Positions 34,468 through 44,452 of a DNA stretch of 64,000 nt are shown piece by piece; position 1 is the stretch's first letter, and every line of letters begins with the position of its first letter. Origin of the DNA: Nitrospira defluvii (GTDB lineage Bacteria > Nitrospirota > Nitrospiria > Nitrospirales > Nitrospiraceae); NCBI GenBank assembly GCA_000196815.1, contig FP929003.1:3433501-3497500 (forward strand). The letters are read 5' to 3'. The translations under genes were made by a program, and so were the position numbers. The notes beneath the pieces were generated by a model that worked only from the letters and a program-made list of their open reading frames with translations, searched no databases and was not told the DNA's origin.

Positions 34468-37400
34468 GTTGATCGTCGCGCTCCTTTTCGGGATTGTCCG
34501 GTGCATCCTGTGCCGGAGGAGTCTCCTTTTTCAAGCGGCGACTCAACGAGCGGATCAGCACAAAGAATAACGGCACGAAAAAGATAGCCAGAAAGGTGGC
34601 CGCCAGCATCCCGCCGAACACCCCGGTGCCGATGGAGTTCCGGCTGGCAGCGCCGGCGCCGGTGGCAATAACCAGAGGTACCACGCCGAGAATGAATGCC
34701 ATCGACGTCATGACAATCGGACGAAACCGGAGCTTTGCCGCCTCGATCGTTGCTTCAAGCAACGGGTGGCCTTCCTCGAACCGTTTGTTCGCAAATTCCA
34801 CGATTAGAATCGCGTTCTTCGCCGAGAGTCCGATCAGTGTCACGAGCCCGATCTGGAAGTAGATGTCGTTGGTCATGCCCTTGAACCAGACTGCGCTGAG
34901 CGCGCCGAAGAGACCGATCGGCACCGCCAGAATCACCGCAAACGGAACCACCCAGCTTTCATATTGCGCAGCCAGCACCAAAAACACCATTAACAACCCA
35001 AACGCGAAGGCATACAGCGACTGGCTGCCGACCATGCGTTCCTGATAGGAAATGCCGCTCCAATCAATCCCGTATCCCCGCGGAACCAGCACCTCTTTCG
35101 CCACTTGTTCGAGCGCGTCCAGCACTTGGCCCGAGCTGAATCCAGGGGCTGCGGCCCCCAACACCAGCGCGGTATTGTAGCCATTGAAGTGCGTTACAGG
35201 GTCGGGACCACTCGTGAACTCCGTGTTCACCACGGTATCCAATGGAATCATGGTGGTACCCTGAGGGCCACTCGCCCGCACATAAATCTTCGAAATATCC
35301 TCCGGCGTGGCTCGATACTGCGCATCGGCCTCCGTCTGCACCCGGAAGACGCGGCCGAACTTGATGAAGTCGTTGATGTAAAAATTGCCGAAATACGCTT
35401 GCATCGTATCGAAGACTTCCGAGATCGGCACACCCAGCGCCTTCGCCCGCTCGCGATTCACCGTCGCCAGGATGCGCGGCGCACTGACGCGAAAACTCGT
35501 GCCGATCGCGCCGATCGCCGGATTCTGCCGCGCCTTGCCGACGAACTCCTGGGCGGCGGCGGAGAACTTATTGAAATCCCCGCTGCTCGGATCCTGAAGC
35601 TGCAGAGTAAAGCCTCCAGTGGCACCGAGGCCTCGAATAGAAGGCGCATTAAACGCCAGAATGAGCGCCTCGGGGATCTTGGCAAATTCTCCGTAGGCCG
35701 CGCCGATAATAGATTTCACATGGTGCTGCGGAGCCGTGCGCTCGTCCCAATGTTTCAAGGGCACGAACATCGTGGCGGCATTGGGCCCGCGCGTATTGAA
35801 GACGAAGTTCTGGCCGGACAGGGCATCGGTGGAATGGATGGCCGGACTGGCCAGGAAATAACTCTCGATTTTACTCAGCACTGCATCCGTCCGCTGCTTG
35901 GAGGCGCCGTCAGGCAGCTGCACGATGGTGATGAAATAGCCCTGGTCTTCCTCCGGCAGGAAACTGCTCGGAATGACCCTGAACAACATGAACACACCGA
36001 TCAACAGGACTGCGAACACCGCTACCGACAAGACACGTCGAGTCAGCGCCAGGCCGACCGTCGAAATATACCGTAGCTGCATCCACGAAAAAAAACGATT
36101 GAAGAGGCCAAAAAATCCATGGTGTCGCTCCTGCCCCGGCTTCAGAACGAGAGCACAGAGCGCGGGACTAAGGGTCAACGCGACAAACCCGGAGATAATG
36201 ACCGCGATCGAAATCGTAATCGCAAACTGCTTATACAACTCGCCGGTGATGCCGCCCAGGAATCCGACCGGCACGAATACCGCACACAGCACCAACACAA
36301 TGGCAACGACCGGCCCCGTCACCTCTTCCATCGCCCGCTTGGCGGCCTGTTTGGCGGAAAGCCCTCCCTGAGTCATGTGCCGTTCGCAATTTTCCACGAC
36401 GACAATCGCGTCATCCACCACGATGCCGATCGCCAGCACCATGCCGAACAGGGTCAAGGTATTGATCGAGAAACCCAGCGCCTGCATCCCGGCAAAGGTT
36501 CCGACGAGGGAGACCGGCACTGCCACGCCGGGAATCAACGTCGCGCGCCAACTCTGGAGAAAGAGATAGACCACCAGAATGACGAGCACCATCGCCTCCG
36601 CCAGCGTCTTCACGACTTCTTTGATGGAGACATCGATGAAGCGTGTGGTGTCGTAAGGAATATCGTAGGACACGCCGGTGGGGAAACTCTTGGAGACCTC
36701 GGCCAGTTCAGCCCGAACCCGCTTCACCGTTTCGAGCGCATTGGCGCCGGGCGACAGGAAGGTGAGCAAAAACACGTTCGGTTTGCCGTTCCAACGCCCT
36801 TCCAGCGTATACGATTGTGCACCCAGTTCGACGCGGGCCACGTCCTTCAAGCGGATCATCGACCCATTCGGCATGGCACGGACGATCAACTCCTCGAACT
36901 CCTTCACCTCCGTCAATCGGCCCTGCGTGATGACGGGAATCGTCAGCTCCGTGCCCTTCAACGCCGGTTCACGGCCGATCGTCCCGGCAGGGAAATCCCG
37001 GTTCTGCTCGCGAACAACATTGACGATGTCCGTCGGCGTCAAACTGAGTTGGGCCATCCGGATAGGATCCAGGATGAGCCGCATTGAATAGTTCTGGGAG
37101 CCGAAGACCACCGCATTGCCCACTCCACGCAACCGTTTCACATTGTCCAGCACGCGGAGAATCGCATAATTCGACAAATACACCGTGTCATGCGTCGGAT
37201 CGATGGAGCTGAGCGCCACCACTGCCAGCAAATCCGGAGAGACCTTGTTGATACTGATACCCTGACGCACGACTTCCGGCGGGAGCTGAGGTTCCGCAAG
37301 CTTCACCCGATTCTGAGCTTGCACCTGGGCGATGTCTACGTCCGTGCCGATCTCGAACGTCAGCTTGATCGACATGTGCCCGTCATTCGTGCTGGTGGAG

Positions 37401-37639
37401 TCGTAGTACAGCAGATTGTCGATGCCCGGAAGCTGGACCTCAATCGGGCGCGCGACAGAGTCGGCGACGATCTCCGCATTGGCACCCGGGTAGTCGGCTT
37501 CGATCTGGACGACGGGAGGAGTGATTTCAGGAAATTGAGCGACGGGCAGCGCCTTCAGCGCTACCAGGCCGACCACCATTATGACGATGGACAGGACCGA
37601 CGCAAAAATCGGGCGATCGATAAAAAAATGAGAGATCAC
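34460..37639 (-). CDS. RND efflux transporter, HAE1 (AcrB/MexB) type, pump 1
   Basis: A 1059-residue proton-driven inner-membrane exporter of hydrophobic compounds. It starts MISHFFIDRPIFASVLSI, has twelve membrane helices with two large periplasmic loops, GMVLAIGIVVDDAIVVVENCER (helix 4 with the Asp pair), and GLSAKNAILIVEFA with the essential Lys in helix 10. SRPIEVQLPGIDNLLYYDS-like porter sequence is present. Its ATG overlaps the adaptor stop by four bases. Substrate range cannot be inferred. Confidence 0.95.
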   Translation of the reverse strand: MISHFFIDRPIFASVLSIVIMVVGLVALKALPVAQFPEITPPVVQIEADYPGANAEIVADSVARPIEVQLPGIDNLLYYDSTSTNDGHMSIKLTFEIGTDVDIAQVQAQNRVKLAEPQLPPEVVRQGISINKVSPDLLAVVALSSIDPTHDTVYLSNYAILRVLDNVKRLRGVGNAVVFGSQNYSMRLILDPIRMAQLSLTPTDIVNVVREQNRDFPAGTIGREPALKGTELTIPVITQGRLTEVKEFEELIVRAMPNGSMIRLKDVARVELGAQSYTLEGRWNGKPNVFLLTFLSPGANALETVKRVRAELAEVSKSFPTGVSYDIPYDTTRFIDVSIKEVVKTLAEAMVLVILVVYLFLQSWRATLIPGVAVPVSLVGTFAGMQALGFSINTLTLFGMVLAIGIVVDDAIVVVENCERHMTQGGLSAKQAAKRAMEEVTGPVVAIVLVLCAVFVPVGFLGGITGELYKQFAITISIAVIISGFVALTLSPALCALVLKPGQERHHGFFGLFNRFFSWMQLRYISTVGLALTRRVLSVAVFAVLLIGVFMLFRVIPSSFLPEEDQGYFITIVQLPDGASKQRTDAVLSKIESYFLASPAIHSTDALSGQNFVFNTRGPNAATMFVPLKHWDERTAPQHHVKSIIGAAYGEFAKIPEALILAFNAPSIRGLGATGGFTLQLQDPSSGDFNKFSAAAQEFVGKARQNPAIGAIGTSFRVSAPRILATVNRERAKALGVPISEVFDTMQAYFGNFYINDFIKFGRVFRVQTEADAQYRATPEDISKIYVRASGPQGTTMIPLDTVVNTEFTSGPDPVTHFNGYNTALVLGAAAPGFSSGQVLDALEQVAKEVLVPRGYGIDWSGISYQERMVGSQSLYAFAFGLLMVFLVLAAQYESWVVPFAVILAVPIGLFGALSAVWFKGMTNDIYFQIGLVTLIGLSAKNAILIVEFANKRFEEGHPLLEATIEAAKLRFRPIVMTSMAFILGVVPLVIATGAGAASRNSIGTGVFGGMLAATFLAIFFVPLFFVLIRSLSRRLKKETPPAQDAPDNPEKERDDQHA

Positions 37640-38832
37640 GAGGCGCGCTCCGGCTGCGGCTTGGCGGCAGTCGGAACGGTCGTCGCGGCAGGAGCAGGCA
37701 GGGGCACAGGCTTCACCGGCGCGCCGGGCGCGATCTTATGCAGACCTTCCACGATGATGCGGTCCCCCACGTGCAACCCTTGCTCGACAATCCATTGATT
37801 GCCCTGCCAGCTGGTCGCCTGAACCTCCCGCATCTCGACCTTGTCTTCGTTCCCGACGACAAACACGATGGAACCCTTGGCGCCTTGCTGCACCGCACGT
37901 TGCGGGACTAAAATCGCGCCCGTCTTGACCGTCCCCTTGAATCGCACCCGGACGAACTGTCCCGGCAGCAGCACGCGATCGTGGTTGGGAAAGACTACCC
38001 GCGCCTGCCGCGAGCCCGTATCGGTCTTGAGTCCGACATCCAAGAGATCCAACACTCCCTCCTGCCCGTACGTGGTCCCGTCCGCGAAGGTCAGGACGCC
38101 GCGCAATTGATAGACGCCGGGGTGCTGAATCCGTTTGGCCGTACTGTCGCGCTGGCGCTTCAACAGGAAACTTTCCGGTGCGCTGACGATCACATACATG
38201 GGGTCGACCTGCTGAATGATCGTCAGAAGATCGGTCTGGGCCGACACCAGCCGCCCTTCATAGACGCGCGTCCGCTCGATCATGCCGCTGATGGGCGCCA
38301 CAATCAGCGTGTTGTCGAGATCGAACTTGGCTTTGACCAGTTCCGCCTTGGCGCCTTCGAGATTCGCCTTCGCCGCCATCTCCTCGGCCACCGCGTCATC
38401 GACATCTTTTGTGCTCACGGCCTGCTCGGCCAGTAAGGGCTTCACCCTGGCCAAATTCTGTTTGGCCTGAACCAGGCGCGCCTCCGCCTGCGCGACTTTC
38501 GCTTTCGCGCTCAACATCGCGGCATGAAACGGCACCGGGTCGATCTGATACAGGCGGTCGCCTTTTTTGACGTCGCGCCCCTCTTTAAAGAACCATTCTT
38601 TGAGAATCCCTGTCACCTGCGATCTGATTTCCACCGGCCGCGAGGACTCCGACTGTCCGATGAACTCCGGCTCATCGGGCACGTCCTGCGCCGTCGCCAG
38701 GACAATGCCGACCTCAGGCACCTGAGGAGCCTGAGAGGAACCGACCTCCTGCTTACAGCTCACAAGCAACGACAGCGCACAACACCCGAACATTATCGAG
38801 GCTAGGGTAGAAATTCGGGGTCGCCTGGCCAT
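37636..38832 (-). CDS. RND efflux periplasmic adaptor (AcrA/MexA type), pump 1
   Basis: A 398-residue membrane-fusion protein linking the RND pump to the outer-membrane channel. A lipoprotein signal ends LLVSCKQ. The lipoyl halves (RSQVTGILKEWFFKEGRDVKKGD and LIVAPISGMIERTRVYEG) flank a coiled hairpin, followed by the beta-barrel and membrane-proximal parts. ATG 38832 with AGGGAGTG is the start; the longer open frame is non-coding. First gene of the three-gene pump operon. Confidence 0.93.
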   Translation of the reverse strand: MARRPRISTLASIMFGCCALSLLVSCKQEVGSSQAPQVPEVGIVLATAQDVPDEPEFIGQSESSRPVEIRSQVTGILKEWFFKEGRDVKKGDRLYQIDPVPFHAAMLSAKAKVAQAEARLVQAKQNLARVKPLLAEQAVSTKDVDDAVAEEMAAKANLEGAKAELVKAKFDLDNTLIVAPISGMIERTRVYEGRLVSAQTDLLTIIQQVDPMYVIVSAPESFLLKRQRDSTAKRIQHPGVYQLRGVLTFADGTTYGQEGVLDLLDVGLKTDTGSRQARVVFPNHDRVLLPGQFVRVRFKGTVKTGAILVPQRAVQQGAKGSIVFVVGNEDKVEMREVQATSWQGNQWIVEQGLHVGDRIIVEGLHKIAPGAPVKPVPLPAPAATTVPTAAKPQPERAS

Positions 38833-39251
38833 GATCACTCCCTGATAAAAGCTGAATACGCAGTTCACGGCATACGGCCGCAACCCCATCTTACTGGTTG
38901 GCTCAGGTGTAAGCAACGGAGCGACGGCACGCAGGCTCAACCACCAATCATAGGCCGGCCGAACGCAGCGCACTACCCATCGCTCACGAATGCCCAGCAC
39001 CAAACTCGAGGGTTGTACCGCCTGGGGGGGGTTATCTGCGGATGGAGATGCACATCATGGAAAAGGGGCGCGAAATCCCTGCTCCCGACGCCTGGCTTCG
39101 GCCCCCGACTCATGTTGCCTGATTGAAGACGATCAAGCGTGCCGCACGTCACGACGGTCCCGGTGATGTCATCCGAAGCCGACCAGACTACACGATGATT
39201 CGTCGGACCTTGGTCCGGAATCGGCTGCTGTCACCACCTCTGCAACAAACC
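38833..39251. other. 419-bp intergenic stretch, promoter region of RND operon 1
   Basis: Includes an eight-G run (39024-39031) and an inverted repeat CGGACC/GGTCCG (39204-39217). No TetR/MarR-type regulator gene is adjacent and no clear promoter was identified. Confidence 0.5.
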
Positions 39252-39686
39252 TCACTTAATGGTCTGCAACGTCTCGCGAAGCTCTTTCAACTCAGCGGCC
39301 AGCAATTCAAGATGTTGGTCTCGCTGAGGCTGATCGTCTTTGAACTTCCACAGCCGCTTGAAAATCGCACCGAGTTCCTTCTTATGCGTCACCGCCAACG
39401 CATAGGCCGGCGTTTTGCTTTGTGCATCCGTCACACCGCAGAACGAATCACTCAAGGCATGGAACTGATTGTGGAGATCGTCGAAGGCCGTATCGACACC
39501 CTTTCCACCCTTCGCCTTGGAGGCGGTCGCCTCCATCATGCTGGTGAGGTTCGTCATGGTTTCGACTCCGTTCGCCCCCTTCGCCTGCGTGGCATAGTCT
39601 CCGGCCCGCGGGTAAAAGAGATAACTGCAACCGCTCAAGCTTGTCAGAATGAGCGCGATCGCGAGGAATCCGATCGTCCGTTGCAT
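39252..39686 (-). CDS. Hypothetical lipoprotein
   Basis: A 144-residue protein with a good lipobox (LTSLSGC) after a hydrophobic signal. The mature chain is mostly helical, with a coiled C-terminus (LELLAAELKELRETLQTIK). ATG 39686 follows GGGAGG. The upstream-extended frame is not used. No known family; an envelope role is likely. Confidence 0.68.
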   Translation of the reverse strand: MQRTIGFLAIALILTSLSGCSYLFYPRAGDYATQAKGANGVETMTNLTSMMEATASKAKGGKGVDTAFDDLHNQFHALSDSFCGVTDAQSKTPAYALAVTHKKELGAIFKRLWKFKDDQPQRDQHLELLAAELKELRETLQTIK

Positions 39687-39823
39687 AAAGGCCTCCCTTC
39701 GAAAAATTGAACACGCACTAACCACTCACAGGGCTACACCTCAATCACCGCATCCAAGCCCTGATTCCGTCCCCGCCCTCTGAGCCTCTCACTTCGCGCA
39801 ACAGAATGACGAAGACGTGCACC

Positions 39824-40423
39824 TTACGGCTTACGGATATAGGTGATCTCCATCATTTTCTCTTCCTTGCCGTGCCCGTGGTTTCCGTACATCTCGAACG
39901 TCTGCGTATTGTTGTCCGGCAACTTCCAGACTGCACGATGGTGCATCTGCCCGCCGCCCGGTTCGGGATGCGACCCTTTCAGCGTGATCGTTTTCCCGTC
40001 GGCACTTGCCGTGCCTTCCATAATGAAGATGCCGGTCCCCATGGTGTCCATCCAGGCGGTGACATATTTTTTGCGCACGTTGTCATACGCATCGATCCCG
40101 ATTCCGGAAAAGGGTTGCCCCATCATCTGGCTCTTGAACTCCTGATAGAGGAAACGCCCGTCCAGCAGCATCTTCATCTCAGCCGTCCCGCTCGCTTCCG
40201 TGGGAGGTTTACCCGGTTCCATCCATTCCTTCGTCGTCGTCGTCCAACTGCCGGCTAAGCCGGCAAATGCCTTATGCGGCGCACCGGGCTGGGCCAACTT
40301 CTTCCAGAGTTCCATCATCGCCTGCGGGTCCAGTGCTTTGTCATGCTTCTTTTCTTTGGCCTCAACAAGCGAGGTGTTCATGACCAACGCAAGCGCAATC
40401 AGTGTCACCATGATGTATCGCAT
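39824..40423 (-). CDS. DUF1579-family secreted protein
   Basis: A 199-residue protein with a signal peptide (cleavage after VEA). The core begins GLAGSWTTTTKEWMEPGKPPTEASGTAE and continues LLDGRFLYQEF, FSGIGIDAYDN and KKYVTAWMDTMGTGI, the pattern of DUF1579, a lipocalin-like beta-barrel family of unknown function. AGGAGG precedes ATG 40423. DUF1579 often travels with DGPF and VOC genes, as here. Confidence 0.8.
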   Translation of the reverse strand: MRYIMVTLIALALVMNTSLVEAKEKKHDKALDPQAMMELWKKLAQPGAPHKAFAGLAGSWTTTTKEWMEPGKPPTEASGTAEMKMLLDGRFLYQEFKSQMMGQPFSGIGIDAYDNVRKKYVTAWMDTMGTGIFIMEGTASADGKTITLKGSHPEPGGGQMHHRAVWKLPDNNTQTFEMYGNHGHGKEEKMMEITYIRKP

Positions 40424-40616
40424 AATGGCCTCCTGAGTCTGACTGAGATGTGTTAAGTATCTTCTTCTCAAACTATGCTCGCCTCATACGATCAGATCAA
40501 GCCTGACAATACCCCTGCACTGTTATTTCTCGGGCAACGCCTTGAGGGAAGCCAGGCCATGCTCGAAATCCTTGCCGGCCATTGTATCCATGCGACAAAC
40601 AACTCCTATGACTGTC

Positions 40617-41045
40617 CTACTTCTTGCCGGCTGCTTGCGCCCGTAAACGGTCTTCCCGCTCTCTGAGCTCAGGAGTCAACTCGGCTCCAAAATCGTCGGC
40701 CTCGAACAAGGGACGAATCTCGATTTCAGATTCTTCGCCCGGCATCGGACTAGGACAACGCTTGACCCACTCGATGGCCTCTTCTTTCGATGTGCACTGC
40801 CAGAGCCAGTAGCCGGCGACGAGTTCGTTCGTCTCGGCAAACGGTCCGTCGGTGACGATCCGCCGGCTCCCCGCAAACTTCACGCGGACGCCCTTCGAAC
40901 TCGGGTGAAGCCCCTCCCCTCCAAGCATCACTCCGGCCTGTACCAGCTCCTCGTTATATTTCATCATGGCGGCCAGCAACTCCTGGCTCGGCATCACACC
41001 CGCCTCTGAATTTTTGGTGGCTTTGACGAATACGATAAATCGCAT
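40617..41045 (-). CDS. YCII/DGPF-domain protein 1
   Basis: A 142-residue dimeric alpha/beta-barrel-type protein of the YCII-related family. The N-terminal strand MRFIVFVKAT and the motif TDGPFAETNELVAGYWLW define the group, and the C-terminus is longer and Arg/Glu-rich. ATG 41045 follows AAGGAG. In other bacteria DGPF genes are typical neighbours and targets of ECF42 sigma factors; one such sigma gene lies 4.6 kb away. Biochemical role unknown. Confidence 0.85.
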   Translation of the reverse strand: MRFIVFVKATKNSEAGVMPSQELLAAMMKYNEELVQAGVMLGGEGLHPSSKGVRVKFAGSRRIVTDGPFAETNELVAGYWLWQCTSKEEAIEWVKRCPSPMPGEESEIEIRPLFEADDFGAELTPELREREDRLRAQAAGKK

Positions 41046-41186
41046 GGAACGCGCTCCTTCATTGGTGAAATGGTTGTGCGACGGCCTCGTTCCCGCACCG
41101 GCCGCCATCTACCCATTAGTCGCCCGCACACACGAAAATCGACAGCGCATTAGGTTCTCAATTGTGCCTGCCTGCCGTGATGGCCG

Positions 41187-41672
41187 CTATCGGCCCTCAT
41201 AAGCCCTGTGAACGCACTGCAGATCCGGCTTGGTCATGCTGAGAATCGCCGCCATGACCCGCTCCGCCCTCGCGGCGTCCTTGTCGCGCAACATCTCATC
41301 CCACTGCGGCACCACGATCTGCCACGAAAGGCCGTATTTGTCTTTGAGCCACCCGCATTGTCCCTTTTCCCCGCCTTGGGACAGGGACTCCCATAGGTGA
41401 TCGATCTCTTCCTGCGTCTCGCACTTCACCATCAACGAAACCGCTTCAGTGAATTTGAAGATCGGGCCGCCGTTCAGAGCGAGAAACTCTTGGCCATCGA
41501 TCTCAAAGGCGACGGTCATGACGGAACCCTTCGGCCTTCCAGAAACCTGCGCACCGGCCTCTCCATAGTAGGTGATGGGACCGAGCTTCGCCTTCTTGAA
41601 GGTCGCCACATACAACTTCGCTGCTTCTTCGGCCTGATCGTCGAACCACAAACATGGCGCTACCTTTTGCAT
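41187..41672 (-). CDS. PhnB-like VOC-fold protein
   Basis: A 161-residue member of the 3-demethylubiquinone-methyltransferase-like/PhnB group of the glyoxalase superfamily. It begins KVAPCLWFDDQAEEAAKLY and has EFLALNGGPIFKFTEAVSLMV and the WGRLSDKYG-like segment CGWLKDKYGLSWQIVP (here QIVVPQ). Despite the family name no methyltransferase domain is present. Metal and substrate are unknown. Confidence 0.85.
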   Translation of the reverse strand: MQKVAPCLWFDDQAEEAAKLYVATFKKAKLGPITYYGEAGAQVSGRPKGSVMTVAFEIDGQEFLALNGGPIFKFTEAVSLMVKCETQEEIDHLWESLSQGGEKGQCGWLKDKYGLSWQIVVPQWDEMLRDKDAARAERVMAAILSMTKPDLQCVHRAYEGR

Positions 41673-41747
41673 ACCATTTCACTCCTCAAGAACTGATAAC
41701 GGATGATCGGTGCCCGACATATGACAATTGCCCCTGCAACGGTTGGC

Positions 41748-41821
41748 GCAGGTTGTTCAAAATAGTCGTCCAGCAAGGCCGCAGCCGACAGAAGCGCCGG
41801 CGGCTACTTTCAACAGACTGC
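41748..41821. repeat. Intergenic palindromic repeat, short copy
   Basis: Shares the core GTCGTCCAGCAAGGCCGCAG with the copy at 42235, and its ends form an imperfect inverted repeat, but it lacks the central ~45-bp hairpin region. It lies between the MoaD-like gene and the PhnB-like gene. Confidence 0.65.
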
Positions 41822-42118
41822 TTACCCGCCCGCCATCGCCCCCACAACAAGCAACGGTTCAGCGCCCGTCACGACAAGCTCAGGGAGCGGACTGTCGGGT
41901 GACTCGTGCGACAAATCCTGCTCGCAGGCAAAGAACCGAATGAACGGCCGCCGCTTGTGCGTGACATGGTCGCGAATGGTTCCCCGTAACATGGGATATC
42001 GCGCCTCAAGCGAATCGAGCACCGCTCGCTGCGTCACCGGACTTACCACATCCAGCACCACTTCCCCCGTCACACGCGCCAACGTCCGTAAGTGTGCGGG
42101 CAATACGACACGAATCAT
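41822..42118 (-). CDS. MoaD/ThiS-family ubiquitin-like protein
   Basis: A 98-residue beta-grasp protein starting [15 protein letters not shown] and ending VGAMAGG. The terminal Gly-Gly is the residue pair that is adenylated and thiocarboxylated in sulfur carriers, so it is probably functional. No MoeB/ThiF-type enzyme is in the window. GGAGG precedes ATG 42118. It lies downstream of the BNR-repeat gene across a palindromic repeat; a sulfur-carrier role in that pairing is unknown. Confidence 0.82.
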   Translation of the reverse strand: MIRVVLPAHLRTLARVTGEVVLDVVSPVTQRAVLDSLEARYPMLRGTIRDHVTHKRRPFIRFFACEQDLSHESPDSPLPELVVTGAEPLLVVGAMAGG

Positions 42119-42234
42119 GTATCCTCCATCGTTCGTTTCTCGCGGGCGAAGCAGGTTGCCAGTCCGCACTCAACGCTCAATCATCGTGGCAGCCACAGGG
42201 ATGGATAAAAGCCGTACCTGGTTTTCCTCTCTAT

Positions 42235-42360
42235 AACGCTGCTCAAAATGGTCGTCCAGCAAGGCCGCAGGGAGCGACGCGAATGAGGCGTACCCTCGGG
42301 GTACGTCGCAGTGAGAGTCGCGACTGAGAACGCAGCTGGAGGCCATTTTCAGCAGACGTT
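42235..42360. repeat. Intergenic palindromic repeat, full copy
   Basis: Ends form an imperfect inverted repeat (TGCTCAAAATGG and CCATTTTCAGCA), with GTCGTCCAGCAAGGCCGCAG inside the left end and a central GTACCC/GGGTAC hairpin. It ends at the stop codon of the BNR-repeat gene. No coding capacity. Confidence 0.75.
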
Positions 42361-43540
42361 AGAGCGCTTGTACCTCCACGGATAAGACCCCCGGCAAATC
42401 CCGTACAATCGCCGTCCAACTGTCGCCGCCGTCGCGGGACGCATAGACTTGCCCGCCGGTCGTCCCGAAATAGAGGCCGCAGGGCTCAAGTGAATCCACC
42501 GCCATGGCATCGCGCAGAATGTTCACATAACAATCCTGCTGCGGGAGCCCCTTCGTGAGGGCCTCCCATTCATTGCCGCCGGTCTTGCTGCGGTACACCC
42601 GGAGTTTCCCTTCCGGCGGATAGTGCTCTGAATCGCTCTTGATCGGCACCACATACACCGTATTCGGTTCATGGGCATGCACCGCGATCGGGAACCCGAA
42701 ATCACTCGGCAGGTTGCCGCTGATTTCATGCCACGAATCGCCGGCATCGTCGCTACGAAGCACGTCCCAGTGCTTTTGCATGAACAACACATTCGGGCGT
42801 GACGGATGCATGGCAATGCGATGCACACAGTGGCCGACTTCGGCATCCGGATCCGGCAGCTCATATTGCGACTTGAGGCCGCGATTAATCGGCTTCCAGG
42901 TCTTGCCGCCATCGTCGGTGCGGAATGCGCCCGCCGCAGAAATAGCAATAAACATGCGATCGGGCTGGCTCTGATCCAACAGAATGGTGTGCAGGCACAT
43001 CCCCCCGGCGCCGGGCTGCCAGAGCTGGCCCTTCGCGCTGCGCAGCCCCGGCAGTTCCCTCCAGGTTTTCCCCCCATCCGACGATTTGAAGATCGCGGCA
43101 TCTTCTGCACCGGCATAGACCGTATCCGGATCGGTCAGCGAGGGTTCCAGGTGCCAGATCCGCTTGAACTCCCACGGCCGCTGCGTGCCGTCATAATGTT
43201 GGTGGGTGGTCAACGGCCTGCCGGTTTCCACCGATGCGTCATACACGAACATGTTACTGGCGCCCTTGGGCATTCCATCCGTTCCCATCAAATCTTCCGG
43301 TTTGGTTCCCGGCGGGTTCCAGGTTTTACCGCCGTCGTCCGAACGCTGAATCACCTGTCCGAACCAACTGCTGGTCTGCGAGGCATACAATCGATTCGGA
43401 TCGGCAGGCGACGCTTTCAGATGGTACATCTCCCAGCCACCGAAGTAGGGCCCCTGCACATCCCACTGTTTCCGCGTGCCATCCGAGGTGAGGATGAACG
43501 CGCCTTTCTTCGTCCCGACAAGTACCCGTACCCGGCTCAT
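42359..43540 (-). CDS. BNR/Asp-box beta-propeller protein
   Basis: A 393-residue predicted six-bladed propeller related to sialidase/VPS10-like repeat proteins. Six Asp-box variants are visible: [40 protein letters not shown] and SRDGGDSW. It starts [17 protein letters not shown] and has no signal peptide, so it is probably cytoplasmic. Sialidase catalytic residues are not identified. ATG 43540 follows AAGGAG. Followed by the MoaD-like gene. Confidence 0.85.
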   Translation of the reverse strand: MSRVRVLVGTKKGAFILTSDGTRKQWDVQGPYFGGWEMYHLKASPADPNRLYASQTSSWFGQVIQRSDDGGKTWNPPGTKPEDLMGTDGMPKGASNMFVYDASVETGRPLTTHQHYDGTQRPWEFKRIWHLEPSLTDPDTVYAGAEDAAIFKSSDGGKTWRELPGLRSAKGQLWQPGAGGMCLHTILLDQSQPDRMFIAISAAGAFRTDDGGKTWKPINRGLKSQYELPDPDAEVGHCVHRIAMHPSRPNVLFMQKHWDVLRSDDAGDSWHEISGNLPSDFGFPIAVHAHEPNTVYVVPIKSDSEHYPPEGKLRVYRSKTGGNEWEALTKGLPQQDCYVNILRDAMAVDSLEPCGLYFGTTGGQVYASRDGGDSWTAIVRDLPGVLSVEVQAL

Positions 43541-43631
43541 ATCCGACTCCTTTCTCAACCATGAGAGTTTCGTGAAGCGTATCTCGTCGTTCGTATCTCG
43601 TGAAACGTATGAAGCGCTCATTCCTCACGTT

Positions 43632-43991
43632 TCACGGCAATCCAGTGATCTCCCTCACTTGTCGCACCTCAACCGTCCCGATTCGCGCGCCGGGGACCCG
43701 ACCGGCGATCGCCACGGCCTCATCACGGTCCTTCGCCTCGATCAGAAAATAACCCGCCATCTGCTCCCGCGTTTCGATGAAAGGGCCATCGGTCACCAGC
43801 GAACGCCCCTCCCGGACCCGCACGAGGGTCGCCGTAGCAGCCGGGTGAACCGGAGAGGCATGCACATACTCCCCCTTCGCATCCAATTGCTGGCAGAGCC
43901 GGATCGACTCCGCCAGCAAGCCCCTCTTTGTCTCATCACTCATCTTCTCGAATGCCGCTTCGTCGTGATGCACCAATAAAATGTATTTCAT
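43632..43991 (-). CDS. YCII/DGPF-domain protein 2
   Basis: A 119-residue protein with the DGPF signature: MKYILLVHHDEAAFEKM, VTDGPFIETREQMAGYFLIEA and the ending GTVEVRQV. GGAGG precedes the ATG. It is close to the following DGPF gene in sequence, and both sit in the cluster with an ECF42-type sigma factor. Confidence 0.88.
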   Translation of the reverse strand: MKYILLVHHDEAAFEKMSDETKRGLLAESIRLCQQLDAKGEYVHASPVHPAATATLVRVREGRSLVTDGPFIETREQMAGYFLIEAKDRDEAVAIAGRVPGARIGTVEVRQVREITGLP

Positions 43992-44042
43992 GCTGCGCCT
44001 CCATCAAAGCTCGTCGATCCGTTGCCGCTGTCGACGGAACCA

Positions 44043-44399
44043 TCAGGCACAGCCGTCCTCTTTGATCGGCCGCACCTCGATACTGCCGTACTGAGCGGCG
44101 GGAAATTTCGAGGCAATTCGGACGGCATCGTTGAGGTCTCTCACATCGATCAACAGGTACCCGCCCAACTGTTCTTTCGTTTCGGCAAAAGGCCCGTCGG
44201 TCGTGGAGACTTTCCCGGCGCGCACCCGCACCGTCGTGGCAGCTTCTACCGGATGAAGGGGCGAGGCCCCAAGGAGCTGACCGTTTTTTTGCAACTCATC
44301 ACAATAGGCCATGGATTCGTCCGACAACGCGACTCGCTCATCTCGGGACAGGGCATTCAGCGTCTTTTCTTCGACATACACCAAACAGAGATATTTCAT
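44043..44399 (-). CDS. YCII/DGPF-domain protein 3
   Basis: A 118-residue protein starting MKYLCLVYVEEKTL with TTDGPFAETKEQLGGYLLIDV and the ending GSIEVRPI. ATG 44399 follows GAGGGGAG. It is 51 bp upstream of DGPF gene 2 on the same strand, suggesting an operon and a local duplication. Confidence 0.88.
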   Translation of the reverse strand: MKYLCLVYVEEKTLNALSRDERVALSDESMAYCDELQKNGQLLGASPLHPVEAATTVRVRAGKVSTTDGPFAETKEQLGGYLLIDVRDLNDAVRIASKFPAAQYGSIEVRPIKEDGCA

Positions 44400-44452
44400 G
44401 ACCACTCCCCTCTCAAATGGGTTCACAGTGCGAAGGGGCTACGAGTTGCATT

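Noticed and set aside
38941-38965. GG-N10-GC on the minus strand before RND operon 1 as another sigma-54 promoter
   Set aside because: Neither half matches the consensus beyond the invariant dinucleotides and there are no CTGCCG-N6-CGGCAG sites upstream.
39024-39031. Eight-G run, and a nine-G run at 60995-61003, as phase-variable tracts
   Set aside because: Both are upstream of genes in non-coding DNA with no promoter overlap that I can show; could equally be chance or sequencing artefacts.
41187-41672. 3-demethylubiquinone methyltransferase
   Set aside because: The name is inherited from a domain database; the protein is a VOC-fold PhnB-like protein with no methyltransferase motifs.
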